Below are positions 9,198 to 18,900 of a stretch of DNA of 64,000 bases, piece after piece. Numbering within the stretch: position 1 is the first letter of the stretch; each line of letters opens with the position of its first letter. This DNA is from Streptomyces sp. MBT53 (lineage in GTDB: Bacteria > Actinomycetota > Actinomycetes > Streptomycetales > Streptomycetaceae), in assembly GCF_016654115.1 (NCBI RefSeq), contig NZ_JAEQAZ010000015.1:53506-117505 (forward strand), read 5' to 3'. Made by a program: the position numbers and the translations under genes. Under the pieces are notes generated by a model. The model saw only the letters and a program-made list of their open reading frames with translations. It did not search any database and was not told the DNA's origin.

Positions 9198-9456
9198 GTA
9201 CTACCTCCCAGATGTTCCCTCGCGTTCGGCGGGCTCACGGGGTGGGGACTCCCCGTGACTGCGGCCGGAGAGGAGCGGTGTCTCCGGCCCGCGCAACGAA
9301 GGCGAGTGAGCCGTCAGAGTACGCGAGTTCACGCCAATGCCACGTGGCGGACCTCTCACACTCCCCGGACAACACGTGTGGCGTACACCACTCCCCCTCC
9401 TGTGGACCACGCCCCGGCGGGCCGGTCGGTTCCGCACCCCGTCGATAATCGAGCCC

Positions 9457-10623
9457 GTGACCGATCTTGAAGCACCCCTGCGCCGGGCGGCCCCGGCCCT
9501 CCTCGGGTACGCCGCCGTCCGCGCCCTGGGCCTGGTGGTGCTCGCGGTGTGGAGCGCGGCGCGCGGCAAGAGCGCCCACACCTTGCTGACCGCGCGGTGG
9601 GACGCCCTCTGGTACACCCGGGTCGCCGACCTCGGTTACGGCTACGAGGTGCGGCTCCCGAACGGCGACGTCCACTCGAACCTCGCCTTCTTCCCGCTGC
9701 TGCCCTGGCTGGAAAGGTTCATGCACGCGGTCTCCCCGCTGTCGTACGCCGACGGCGGTCTCGTGGTGAGCCTGCTCGCCTCGCTCGCGGCGGCCTGGGG
9801 GATCTTCGCCGTCGCCGAGCACGTCTACGGCCGTAGGGCGGGCGTGTGTGCCGTGCTGCTGTGGGCCGTGCTCCCCGTGGGGATCGTGCAGTCGATGGCG
9901 TACAGCGAGTCGCTGTTCACCGCGCTCGCCGCCTGGTCGCTGTACGCCGCGTTGACCGGCCGCTGGCTGACGGCGGGGACTCTGGCGCTGCTGGCGGGTC
10001 TGACCCGGCCCGTGGGGCTCGCAGTGGTCGCCGCGGTGTGGGTCGCCGGCGTCACCTCTTTCGTGGCCCCTTCAGTGACTTCTTTCGTGCGGGACCGCAG
10101 CACGGCGCCCGCGCCCGGCGCGCGGAACTGGCGGTGCGCCCTCGGTCTGGTGCTCGCGCCCCTGGGCGCCGCCGGGTACGTCCTGTGGGTCGGCCACCGC
10201 ACCGGCAAGGGGCCGCTGGGCTATCTCGACGTGCAGGCGGGCTGGCGCAACGGTTTCGACGGGGGCGCCGCCTTCGCCCGTTTCGTCGGCGAGAAGTTCA
10301 CCTCGTTCCCGTCCGCCCTGGCCGGGGTCGGGCTGATCGTCGGGGTCGGGCTGGTGGTGTGGCTGTACGTGGTCGGGGTCCGGCAGCGGCAGCCGTTGCC
10401 CCTCCTGGTGTACACGGGGGTTGTCACCGCGCTCGCGCTGTGCGCGTCGAGCTACTTCGGCTCGAAACCGCGCCTGCTGATGCCCGCTTTCCCCCTGTTG
10501 TTCCCTCTCGCGCTCGCTCTGGCGCGGCTGCGTACGTCCAGGTCAGCGTGGGTGGTGGGCGGTGTCGCGGTGGCGTCGGCCGTGTACGGGGCGTTCTGGC
10601 TGAACGGTTCCGGTCCGCCATGA
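9457..10623 (+). CDS. Polytopic PIG-V-like mannosyltransferase
   Basis: A 388-residue multi-spanning membrane protein resembling the GPI-mannosyltransferase II (PIG-V) family, GT-C glycosyltransferases that use polyprenyl-phosphate sugars on the outer face of the membrane. Signature features are RWDALWYTRVADLGYGY near residues 46-62 (the acidic catalytic Asp of the first loop) and NLAFFPLLPWLERF near 74-87, then about eight hydrophobic helices. The frame extends upstream to 9337, but the GTG at 9457 is preferred: it begins VTDLEAPLRRA, and a GATAAT hexamer ends 7 nt upstream with no Shine-Dalgarno, suggesting a leaderless transcript. Substrate unknown; cell-wall glycolipid or protein O-mannosylation are possible. 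Confidence 0.82.
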   Translation: MTDLEAPLRRAAPALLGYAAVRALGLVVLAVWSAARGKSAHTLLTARWDALWYTRVADLGYGYEVRLPNGDVHSNLAFFPLLPWLERFMHAVSPLSYADGGLVVSLLASLAAAWGIFAVAEHVYGRRAGVCAVLLWAVLPVGIVQSMAYSESLFTALAAWSLYAALTGRWLTAGTLALLAGLTRPVGLAVVAAVWVAGVTSFVAPSVTSFVRDRSTAPAPGARNWRCALGLVLAPLGAAGYVLWVGHRTGKGPLGYLDVQAGWRNGFDGGAAFARFVGEKFTSFPSALAGVGLIVGVGLVVWLYVVGVRQRQPLPLLVYTGVVTALALCASSYFGSKPRLLMPAFPLLFPLALALARLRTSRSAWVVGGVAVASAVYGAFWLNGSGPP

Positions 10624-10860
10624 TCCACGCCGGGGACCGGTGAGCGCCCGGCTAATTTCACCCCAGCGTTTGGTGAACTAATTCATAAGTGCCATAAAAC
10701 TCGGGCCCGGCATGATCAAAGGAATTGAAGGGCGGAGGCATCGGGGATTGCGGAATCCTCGGAAATAAACCTGTCTCTGAGAGCTTTCCCACATCACATC
10801 GTCATCACAAAGCCGCTGATTCGACGGGGATCCACACTCACTCGCTGTAACGTCGATTGA

Positions 10861-11898
10861 GTGCGTACCGAACGAAACCTCACCCGTCTGGACCGGGTGT
10901 TCGCGAGGCTGGACCGTGAACCTGAACGGCCGGCCAACATCGATGTGCCGAAGATGAGCCGGCACAGGGTCGTGCTGTTTGCCGCGACCCTGGCCTTCTA
11001 TCTGGCGATCGTGTGGCTCGTCGTGACCACGTCCTGGCTGGTCCGGTTCGACTGGCAGGTCATGTTCTTCCGCCCGTACCAGCAGTGGGCGGGCATCCAC
11101 TGGTTCGTCGACTACTACGTGGTGCTGGGCCAGCGCGGCCCCACCGCGGTGATGGTCGCGGCCTGGCTGGGCTGGCGCTCGTGGCGGCAGCACACGCTGC
11201 GTCCGCTGCTGACCCTGGGTACCCTGCTGCTCCTCCTGAACATCACGGTCGGCGCCGCCAAGCTCGGCATGGGCCGCCTCGGCCCGCACTACGCCACCGT
11301 CATCGGCTCGAACGAGATGGGCCTGGGCGGCGATATATTTCCCAGCGGCCACACCGCCAACGCGGTCGTGACCTGGGGGATTCTGGCCTATCTGGCCTCG
11401 ACACCGAGGGCCCGCCGCTGGTTGTCCGCCGCGTCCGCCGTGACCTCGCTCGGCGTCGGTCTCGCCACGGTCTACCTCGGTACGCACTGGCTGAGCGACG
11501 TCCTGCTCGGCTGGGCCGCCGGTCTGCTGGTGCTGCTCGCCCTCCCGTGGTGCGAGCCGCTGATCGCGCTGGCCGAGACCCGCATCTTCGACTACCGCGA
11601 CCGCTGGCGCGCCCGCCGCGGCGGTACGGCGCCCGCCCCGGTGCCTGCGTTGCCGGTCACCGCGCCCGTGCTGCTCAAGCCGCGCACCTCCGCCTCGGGC
11701 GACGAGGTCCCGGCGGCCCGCGAGACGGTCACCGCGAGCCGTTCGGCGCGGCCTCCCGCCCATCTGGCGCCGAGCCCGCACACGACCCGCTCGGAGCGCA
11801 CCCCGGTCACCCCGATCGGCAGCCGCCGCCCGCCGCATCCGGAGCGGGTGGCACGTGGCACCGCCTCGGCGACGGCCCGTCCGGCGGCGGGCGGCTGA
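10861..11898 (+). CDS. PAP2-family membrane phosphatase
   Basis: A 345-residue membrane phosphatase of the PAP2 (phosphatidic acid phosphatase 2) family, which removes phosphate from lipid phosphates such as undecaprenyl or phosphatidyl phosphate. Motif 1 is KLGMGRLGP (about residues 138-146), slightly degenerate from KxxxxxxRP; motif 2 is FPSGHTAN (about 160-167); motif 3 is TVYLGTHWLSDVLLG (about 203-217), holding the catalytic His/Asp. Six hydrophobic segments surround them. The last 100 residues are a cytosolic Ala/Pro/Arg-rich tail. The start is GTG at 10861. A strong hairpin terminator follows 45 bp after the stop. The 237-bp gap upstream of it has no gene. Confidence 0.9.
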   Translation: MRTERNLTRLDRVFARLDREPERPANIDVPKMSRHRVVLFAATLAFYLAIVWLVVTTSWLVRFDWQVMFFRPYQQWAGIHWFVDYYVVLGQRGPTAVMVAAWLGWRSWRQHTLRPLLTLGTLLLLLNITVGAAKLGMGRLGPHYATVIGSNEMGLGGDIFPSGHTANAVVTWGILAYLASTPRARRWLSAASAVTSLGVGLATVYLGTHWLSDVLLGWAAGLLVLLALPWCEPLIALAETRIFDYRDRWRARRGGTAPAPVPALPVTAPVLLKPRTSASGDEVPAARETVTASRSARPPAHLAPSPHTTRSERTPVTPIGSRRPPHPERVARGTASATARPAAGG

Positions 11899-11942
11899 CC
11901 CACCAGACCGCGGGGCCGGTACGCACAACCCATCCCCGCATG

Positions 11943-11982
11943 ACGAAGGCCCCGGTTCCTCCTGCGGAACCGGGGCCTTCGT
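11943..11982. terminator. Strong bidirectional hairpin terminator
   Basis: A 17-bp perfect stem: ACGAAGGCCCCGGTTCC at 11943-11959 pairs with 11966-11982 over a 6-nt loop. It lies between the convergent ends of the PAP2 gene and the I78-type gene and can serve both. Confidence 0.9.
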
Positions 11983-11993
11983 GACGTGCGCGT

Positions 11994-12209
11994 TCAGCCC
12001 TTCCAGGCACGCGCCACCGTGCCGTCCTTGACCTCGAAGTTCAGTCGGCCCTCGCGGTACTCCATGGTGATGATCGCCCCCGGCGGCAGCGACCGCACGG
12101 TCGACCACCCCCGTTCCCGCGCGAGCCGCTCGGCCTCGGGGGCGTCGAGGCCGACGTAGGTGTTGGGGTTGTCCTGGGGTTCCGCCGGTGGAGTCGGAAT
12201 GGGTGCCAT
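11994..12209 (-). CDS. Small I78 peptidase-inhibitor-like protein
   Basis: A 71-residue protein of the I78 inhibitor type found across Streptomyces. The pattern ERLARERGWSTVRSLPPGAIITM followed by EYREGRLNFEV matches the compact I78 fold, where an aromatic/Arg pair and a Gly-rich turn are conserved. There is no signal peptide, so it is probably cytoplasmic, and protease inhibition is not proven. The second start, ATG at 12209 (MAPIPTPP), is preferred by comparison with the family; the upstream ATG at 12242 has a GGAG site and would add 11 residues. The residue before the final WKG is Ala; I recall Cys here in relatives, but cannot check. Confidence 0.75.
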   Translation of the reverse strand: MAPIPTPPAEPQDNPNTYVGLDAPEAERLARERGWSTVRSLPPGAIITMEYREGRLNFEVKDGTVARAWKG

Positions 12210-12471
12210 GCCCGCCACGCTAGCCCTTCTCCCGCTCTCCATGACCCGCTCCGGTCACACTTCTGTCACAGGATCAGGACGTGTGTTTTGTTCCGTCCGG
12301 CTCACACGTATGAGCGGTTCCGTACGCCTTACGCGGCCATTCGAACGTAATTCCCGCGTGTCGGTCCGGCCCGTCGAATAGCCCGGCGGAAAGTTCCGCG
12401 AGAACCGGCCGGGTGCCCCATTCCATTCCGATTCCGTGCCGTACGGCGGGAGCTGACGCCGCATAAGAGTT

Positions 12472-13473
12472 TCACCGTTCCGGCACAGAATCGTCGTGCG
12501 GCACCCGGCCGTCCCGGTCCAGCGCACGGGTCAGCCGGTCCCGCGCCGTCCTGATCGCCCCGGTCAGCTCCGCAGGCTCCAGGACCTCGAAATCGAAGCC
12601 CATCATCACCACATGGATCACCATCACATCGAGATTCGGCGCCCCGGTCCGCAGCAGACAGGCGTCCGGCCCGTCCGCCTCCAGCGTCCCGGCGGACGGT
12701 GAGATCCGCTCGGCGGCCCGCTCCAGGGGCACGAGCAGCCGGACGACGGCCTGCGAGGCGTACGCGCGCGTGGAGACCCCTTTCGAGACGTACGCGGCGA
12801 GGTTCTCGGCCGGTGGTTCGCGCGGGGTGAAGCGCGGGCCGTGCGGCGGCTTGGGCGTGACGCGGTCGACGCGGAAGGTGCGCCAGTCCTCGCGGTCCAG
12901 GTCCCAGGCGACCAGGTACCAGCGGCGCTCGGTGCACACCAGGCGGTGCGGTTCGACGGTACGGCGGGTGGGGGCGCCGTCGTGGCTCTCGTACTCGAAG
13001 CGCAGCCGCTCGGCGTCCCGGCACAGGGCGGCCAGCTCGGTCAGTACGGCGGGGTCGACGGCGGACGGCAGGGTGTTGTGCAGCATCGGCACGGTGAACG
13101 CGTTGAGCGCGCCCACCCGGCGGCGCAGCCGGTTCGGGAGCACCTGTTCCAGCTTGGTGAGGGCGCGTACGGAGGTCTCGCCGATGCCCTCGATGCCCTG
13201 CCCGGCGGCGGTCCGCAGACCGACCGCCACGGCGACCGCCTCGTCGTCGTCCAGGAGCAGCGGCGGCAACTCGGCGCCCGCGCCCAGCTGGTAGCCGCCG
13301 CCCGTGCCGGGGCTCGCGTTGACGGGGTAGCCCAGCTCGCGCAGCCGGTCGACGTCCCGGCGCACGGTGCGCGGGGTGACCCCGAGCCGGTCGGCCAGGT
13401 CGGCGCCGGACCACTCGCGGTGGGCCTGGAGCAACGAGAGCAGCCGCAGGAGTCGTGCCGAGGTCTCCAACAT
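12472..13473 (-). CDS. WYL-domain transcriptional regulator (YafY type)
   Basis: A 333-residue DNA-binding regulator. The N-terminal HTH_11 winged helix is clear (ARLLRLLSLLQAH, then GADLADRLGVTPRTVRRDVDRL, about residues 5-45), followed by a linker helix domain and a WYL ligand-sensing domain (FEYESHDG, RRWYLVAWDLDREDWRTFRVDRV, about 170-225), and a C-terminal WCX-like domain. The frame is open far upstream, but MLETSARLL at 13473 is the standard family start. Three 21-bp tandem repeats stand directly upstream, each carrying TTGATA, and may be its own operator. It lies tail-on to livK on the same strand, so it may regulate the liv genes or itself. Confidence 0.9.
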   Translation of the reverse strand: MLETSARLLRLLSLLQAHREWSGADLADRLGVTPRTVRRDVDRLRELGYPVNASPGTGGGYQLGAGAELPPLLLDDDEAVAVAVGLRTAAGQGIEGIGETSVRALTKLEQVLPNRLRRRVGALNAFTVPMLHNTLPSAVDPAVLTELAALCRDAERLRFEYESHDGAPTRRTVEPHRLVCTERRWYLVAWDLDREDWRTFRVDRVTPKPPHGPRFTPREPPAENLAAYVSKGVSTRAYASQAVVRLLVPLERAAERISPSAGTLEADGPDACLLRTGAPNLDVMVIHVVMMGFDFEVLEPAELTGAIRTARDRLTRALDRDGRVPHDDSVPER

Positions 13474-13485
13474 GGTCAAAGTCTG

Positions 13486-13548
13486 TATCAAGGGCCGTAG
13501 GGCAGTTATCAAGAGCTGTAGGGCAGTTATCAAGGGCTGTAAGGGAGT
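13486..13548. repeat. Three tandem 21-bp repeats upstream of the WYL gene
   Basis: Units at 13486-13506, 13507-13527 and 13528-13548 start TATCAAG and end GGCAGT or GGGAGT; units 1 and 2 differ at two positions. The third unit covers the last codons and stop of livK (read on the minus strand, PYSP-stop); the other two repeat that stop-codon context in non-coding DNA. On the minus strand TTGATA and TGATAC are spaced like -35/-10 boxes, so the array may be a promoter/operator for the WYL gene. Confidence 0.8.
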
Positions 13549-14846
13549 TGGGGCACCTCGAAGCAAGTGCTGTTCATGTCCCCCTGCGGGATCCACCCTT
13601 TGCCGTCCTGCCAGCGGGCCACCGACAGACACGTCCTGCGGGTGGTCGGCGGTGCGGCGAGCCGCTCGAAGGAGACGGGAACCAGCAGGCCGTCGGCGGT
13701 GTAGTGCTCGCTCCGGTTCATGAACCCGTCGACGCACGCGCGCGTGACGCCCGTTTTCGTCTCCGTGCAGGCCTTCGCCGCGTCCGTGAACCACATCGCC
13801 GCCGCCCAGCCCTCCAACTGCCACTGGGAATGCGTCTTCAGCCCCTTGGTGGCGTCCCGGAACTCCCGTACGGCCGGCTGCGACACGTCGTCGAAGTCAC
13901 GGCTGGACCCGGTCGCCCACAGGGCGTTGCGGCAGCGCGGGGAGTTTTTGTAGTCCTCCGGGACGGTGGATGTCCAATTCTGTACGTTCGTCACCTTGGC
14001 GACGACGCTCGCGCCGACCTGGTCCATCGCCGCGCACAACTGGGCGTTCCCGTGCGTGTCGAGGGCGTCGAAGACGAGGTCGGCGCCCTGCTGCTTCAGG
14101 TCGGCCGCCGCCGCGCGGAAGTTGGGCAGCGCGAAGTCGACCTGCTCGGGGACGACCTTGTAGCCCTCGGCCCTGAGCCCCTGCTCGACGAGCCGGGCGT
14201 AGGCGGCCGAGGCTGCCTGGTTGTACGACACGACGGCGGCGGTACGGGCGCCCTTGCGCTGCTTGAAGTAGCGGTAGACCTCCGTGCCGCCGTACAGCTT
14301 GCCGCCCCAGCCCGGGGTGCCCGCGCGGGGTGCGAGGCTGCCGTAGATGCCGTAGAGGTGCGGCCAGGTGTCGTAGGCGGCGCCGATGGGCTGGCCGCCG
14401 ATGTCGGGCACGCGCGCGTGGGAGACGCGGGAGGCGCCCGCGTAGTCGAGGGCGGTGGTGGCGACCAGGGCGACGACCTTGTCCTCGTCGATCAGCTGGT
14501 GCACGCACTCGTTGTCGCCGACACCGCTGCCGCCGTCGTCGCACATCCGCACCTCGACCCGGCGCCCGGCGATGCCCCCGCGCGCGTTGACGCGGTCGAA
14601 GTACGCCTCGGCGCCGTCGCGGGGGCCGGTGAAGGTGTCGCCGCCGACCGGGCTGGTCGCGCTGGTGATGATGCCGACCCGGATCGGCGTGCCCGTGCCC
14701 GTACCCGTGCTCGGCGCGGGCGTACGGGTGCCGCCGTGCTCGAAGTCGCTCTCCGGGAGACGGCTGCCGCAGGCCGTGCCCCCGAGGAGGAGCAGCAGCA
14801 CCGCGGCAGCGGCCTCAGCAGCCCGACCCGGGCGACGACGAGGCAT
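13530..14846 (-). CDS. LivK-type substrate-binding lipoprotein
   Basis: A 438-residue periplasmic-binding-type protein (Peripla_BP_6, type I fold) for branched-chain amino acids, amides or related solutes. Signal peptide with h-region AAAAVLLLLLGG and lipobox GTAC (about residues 23-26), so it is lipid-anchored outside the membrane. The ligand-binding core begins with IRVGIITSATSPVGGDTF (about 54) and continues with AYFDRVNARGGIAGRRVEVRMCDDGG. It starts at the ATG at 14846 inside the end of the upstream lipoprotein gene (32-bp overlap), so the two are co-transcribed. The matching permease and ATPases are on the opposite strand starting 1.1 kb away (the fused LivHMG and LivF). Confidence 0.88.
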   Translation of the reverse strand: MPRRRPGRAAEAAAAVLLLLLGGTACGSRLPESDFEHGGTRTPAPSTGTGTGTPIRVGIITSATSPVGGDTFTGPRDGAEAYFDRVNARGGIAGRRVEVRMCDDGGSGVGDNECVHQLIDEDKVVALVATTALDYAGASRVSHARVPDIGGQPIGAAYDTWPHLYGIYGSLAPRAGTPGWGGKLYGGTEVYRYFKQRKGARTAAVVSYNQAASAAYARLVEQGLRAEGYKVVPEQVDFALPNFRAAAADLKQQGADLVFDALDTHGNAQLCAAMDQVGASVVAKVTNVQNWTSTVPEDYKNSPRCRNALWATGSSRDFDDVSQPAVREFRDATKGLKTHSQWQLEGWAAAMWFTDAAKACTETKTGVTRACVDGFMNRSEHYTADGLLVPVSFERLAAPPTTRRTCLSVARWQDGKGWIPQGDMNSTCFEVPQLPYSP

Positions 14847-15372
14847 CGCCGCTCAACGCCACCAGCGCGCACAGGGTGTTGACGGACACCTTCCAGGTGC
14901 CGCCCTGTTCGACGGAGGTCCCGGAGGCGTCCGGCAGGGCGGTGGCGCCGTTGAGGGTCAGCGTGTAGGTCACGGTCGCCTTGTCCGTCTTGGTGAACAC
15001 GACCTTGGTGACCTCCGCCTGGACCTGGCCGCCGCGTTTGTCGCCGTTGAACGCCTTCAGGACGGGGCCCATCTTGTCGCCGTTCTCCAGGACGGCCTGT
15101 TTGTCCTTGGTGGAGCTGGCCGGGTCGAAGAACTTCTTCCAGTTGGCCTTGATCTGGGTGGTGGCGGCGGCCGGGTCGGCGGGCGCGGTCGCCGGTGCGC
15201 TCGTGGTCTGTTCCACGGACGGGGTCGGCGGTGGTGCGCTGCTGCCGCCCCCGCTGTCGTCGCTGCAGGCCGCCAGGGCCGAGCCGAGCACAAGGATCAG
15301 GGCGGCGGCCGTAACTACCGTGCCCCGCCCGCGCCTTGAGTTCCTTCGCCTGAGGTCGCTCCCGAGAACCAT
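14815..15372 (-). CDS. Mtb12-like secreted lipoprotein
   Basis: A 185-residue lipoprotein similar to the low-molecular-weight antigen MTB12 family. Signal peptide (hydrophobic VVTAAALILVLGSALAAC) with lipobox LAAC at about residues 36-39, Ser/Gly/Pro/Thr linker, then a compact domain: ANWKKFFDPASSTKDKQAVLENG (about 75-97), GQVQAEVTKVVFTKTDKATVTY, and a C-terminal Cys pair (TLCALVAL and the terminal GC) that may form a disulfide. The frame reaches 15474, but the signal-peptide-like ATG at 15372 is the sensible start. It heads the livK transcript. The family role is unknown; here it may assist solute capture by the ABC system. Confidence 0.82.
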   Translation of the reverse strand: MVLGSDLRRRNSRRGRGTVVTAAALILVLGSALAACSDDSGGGSSAPPPTPSVEQTTSAPATAPADPAAATTQIKANWKKFFDPASSTKDKQAVLENGDKMGPVLKAFNGDKRGGQVQAEVTKVVFTKTDKATVTYTLTLNGATALPDASGTSVEQGGTWKVSVNTLCALVALSGDASSSPGSGC

Positions 15373-15494
15373 CTGGCTCACCGCCGGGTGTCGGTCCGGG
15401 CCGTGCGCGCCCGGTGTTTTCAGGTCGGGTGTCAGAAGGCATAGTGCAAGCCATTGGCCGGCATGGACAGACACATGACATGTGGGAGCCGTAA

Positions 15495-15971
15495 ATGCGG
15501 ACAGCCCGACTGCGGACCGTGCGTCCCATCCTGTGGGCCGGCTGGGCCGCGCTCGCCGCGGGTGCGGTGCTGTGCGTGCTCGGCTGGTACGGCGTCTCCG
15601 GCGAGCGCTACGCCGAGCGCCAACTCCCCTACCTGGCCTCCTGCACGATCCCCGGCGCCGCGCTGATCGTCGCCGGCGCGGTCCTGCTCGCCCAGGGCCG
15701 CAGCGCCCTCGCCACCGCGCGCGTGGAGGAGCTGTACGCCCTTCTCGTGGCCGCCGGGGCCGACGACGCGGAGGAGTCGGCGGAGGCCGCCGCCGCGCCC
15801 CTGGCGGTCAGCGGGGACCTGTTGATGGTGCCCGGCGGCACGTTGTGGCACCGCGCGGACTGCCCGTTGGTCGCCGGGAAGGCGGAGGCGGTGCCGGTGG
15901 ACTCGAAGCTGGTGGCGAACGGCGAGTTGAGCCCCTGCCCGATCTGCGAGCCCGCCGAAGCCGACGACTGA
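15495..15971 (+). CDS. Small membrane protein with a cytosolic HxxxC...CxxC motif
   Basis: A 158-residue protein I do not recognise by name. Two membrane helices (about residues 11-32 and 48-68) are followed by a helical stretch and a C-terminal domain with HRADCPLVAGK and CPICEP; the His, Cys and the CxxC pair could bind zinc. The ATG at 15495 has GGGAG 7 nt upstream. The stop TGA shares one base with the ATG of the LivHMG fusion (TGATG), so translation is coupled and it is probably an accessory component of that transporter. The divergent 122-bp gap on its left carries the promoters for both strands. Confidence 0.7.
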   Translation: MRTARLRTVRPILWAGWAALAAGAVLCVLGWYGVSGERYAERQLPYLASCTIPGAALIVAGAVLLAQGRSALATARVEELYALLVAAGADDAEESAEAAAAPLAVSGDLLMVPGGTLWHRADCPLVAGKAEAVPVDSKLVANGELSPCPICEPAEADD

Positions 15972-18900
15972 TGTCCTCGCTGACCTACGACCTCACCCTG
16001 GCCGGCCTGTCCGTCGGCAGCGCCGCCGCGCTCACCGGGATCGGCCTGATCGTGACGTACCGGGCGACCGGCGTCCTCAACTTCGCGCACGGCGCGGTCG
16101 CGATGGTCTGCGCGTACGCGCTGCGGCAGTGCGTGGTGGGGTGGGGCTGGCCGCTGTGGCTGGGCGCGGTGGTGACGCTGTTGTTCCTCGCGCCCGCCGT
16201 CGGAGTCGCGCTGGAACGGTTCGTCTTCCGGCCGCTCTCGGTCCTCGGCGGCGATCCGGCGCAGACCCTGGTCGCGTCCATCGGCGTGTTCGTGCTGCTG
16301 GTCGGCGGGGCGGTGCTGGTGTGGGGACAGGGTGCGCGGGACGACGCGCCGGAGCTGGTGTCGGCCGATCCCTGGGGCCAGTTGGCGGTGGTCCTGGTCC
16401 TCGCGGCGGGCGTCGGGGCGGTCATCCGCTGGACGCGGTTCGGACGGGAACTCCGGGCCGTGGTCGACGACCGCCGACTCGCGGTGCTGGGCGGGGTGGA
16501 CGCGGACCGGGTCGCGGCGGCGGGCTGGGCGTTCGGGTCCTTCACGGCGGGCCTGACGGGCGTGCTCCTCGCCCCGTTCGTGCGCCTGGACCCGTACGGC
16601 CTGCCCCTGCTCGTCATGGAGGTGGTGGCGGTCGCGGTGGCCGCGCGGATGCGGAGTCTGCCGGTCGTCGTGGTGGTGGCGCTGGGGATCGGGGTCGGGC
16701 AGAGCCAGTTGACGCGGGTCCATCTGTCCGGCTGGGGTGGGCAGTTGGTGCAGGCGGTGGGCGCGAACCTGTTCGTGGTCGCGCTGTTGGTCGCGGCACT
16801 GGTACTGCCGGGTGTCGGTGCGAGGGACGCCCTCCCCCGTACGGCTTCCGCACGCGTCGCGACGCCTCCCGGAGCCTGGATCGTGGCGGCGGTCCTGTTC
16901 CTGGTCCCCCTCGGCTTCGCGGGCTCGGACCTGCACACCTCGGTCCAAGTTCCGGCGCTGGGCGTGGTGTTGCTGTCCCTGGTGGTGGTCACCGGGCGCG
17001 GCGGCCAGCTCTCGCTGGGGCAGGCGGCGTACGCGGGCCTGGGCGCCCTGTTCACGGCGCTGCTGGCGGCAGGCCGCTTCCCGGGCCTGCCCCGCCTCCC
17101 CGAACTGGCCGCACTCGCGGCAGCAGTCCTCCTGGTGGCCCCCCTGGGCCTACTCACCGGCTGGCCGGCGATCGGCCGCCACGGCCTGTCCCTGGCCCTC
17201 GCGACCTTCGCGGTCGGCGTCGGGGTCAGCCGCTTCGTCTTCGCCCAGCCGTACGCCACGGCGGGCCTGTCGCTGGACCGCCCGTCCGGCTTCGACGGCG
17301 ACCGCGCCTATTACACCCTCGAACTCGCCCTCCTGACCGGCGCGTTGCTGGCGACCCACGCCCTGCGCCGGGGCCGCACGGGCCGCGCCCTCGCCGCGAT
17401 GCGCGACCACGAGGCGGGCGCGTCGGCGGCGGGCGTCCGCGTCCCCGCCCTGAAGCTCCTGGCGTTCGTCACGGGCGCCGCCCTGGCCGCCCTCGGCGGC
17501 GGCATGCTCGGCATGGGCCTGCGCGCCTTCGACCCTTCGGCCTACGACCCCGTCCGGGGCCTGCTGTGGTTCGCCGCGTTGGTCGTCCTGGGCGCCGACA
17601 GCACACTGGGCGCACTGACGGCCGCGGCCCTGCTGGTGGGCCTGGACGCGGGCGCGCGCGGCGGAGTGGCGGCGGCACTGATCGGGGTGCTGGCGGTGTG
17701 CGTGGGACGGTTTCCCGGAGGCCCGTACGAGGCGCTGCGGACGGCGGCGGAACGCCTGCGACCTCAACGGCGGGCGCGGCTCACGCCGTTGGGGGTGCGT
17801 GTGCGGCGGAGGTTGCGGGTGGCGGCCGGGCCGCTGCGGATGAGCTCAACGACGTCTGTGCACACGGGTGTTGCGCGCCGCGCGGAGCTCGGTGGCGGTC
17901 GGCTGTCCGACGACACCCGGAACCCGCGAGGACGCACCGCCGGGCCTGGGCAACGGGACGAGGCGGGCTCTTCGGCAGCTACTCGCGAAGGCGGGGTCGG
18001 CTCAACGGCGGCCACCCGCAGGGACGTTGCACGCTCAACACAGACCGACCCCGGACGAACCCCCGAAGCTCAGGACCCACGAGAGCACACCGCCGGACCT
18101 GGGCAGCAGGACGAGGCAGGCTCTCCGGCGGCTGCTCGCGGAGACGGGGCTGGCCCAACGGCAGCCACCCACAAGGACGTTGCACACCCAGCACAGACCG
18201 ACCCCGGACGAACCCCCGGAGCCCGGAACCCACGAGAGCACACCGCCGGACCTGGGCAGCAGGACGAGGCGGGCTCTCCTGCGGCTGCTCGCGGACGCGG
18301 GGTCGGCTCAACGGCCGCCGCGCGCAGGAGCGGAGCCGAGCCAACGGCAGCCACCAGCAGCAGCGAGACCGGCTCCGCGGCGGCCGCCCGCAGGGGCGAA
18401 GCCAACCCAACAGCACCCACCCGTAGGAGCGACACCAGCCCACCGCCCTCCACCCGTAGGAGCGACACCGACCCACCGGCCTCCACCCGCAGGGGCGTTG
18501 CGCGTCCAGCGGCGGGCTACGCCGGGTGGGCTCGCGGCCTTGGGGCCACTCGCCCGCCCGAACGGGCACGCCCTGCCGAACGGGACCCGGCACGGGTCCC
18601 GACCGTCCTCACCGCCCATAGCCTGCACGCCGGTTACGGCGGCTTCACCGCCCTCAACGGTGTCGATCTCGTCGTGCGGGCGGGGCAGGTGACCGCCGTC
18701 GTCGGGCCCAACGGGGCTGGAAAGAGCACCCTGTTCCACTGTCTGGCCGGGACCCTGCGGCCCGTGCGCGGGCGGGTGCGGCTCGACGGGCGGGACATCA
18801 CCCGGCTGCCCGCGCACGCCCGGACGCGGCTCGGGGTCGCTCGGAGCTTTCAACAGCTCGCCGTCTTCCCCTCGTTGACCGTCGCCGAGAACGTGCGGGT

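Noticed and set aside
12472..13824. A longer version of the WYL regulator
   Set aside because: The extra N-terminal residues come from the repeat array and the livK end; MLETSARLL at 13473 is the family start.
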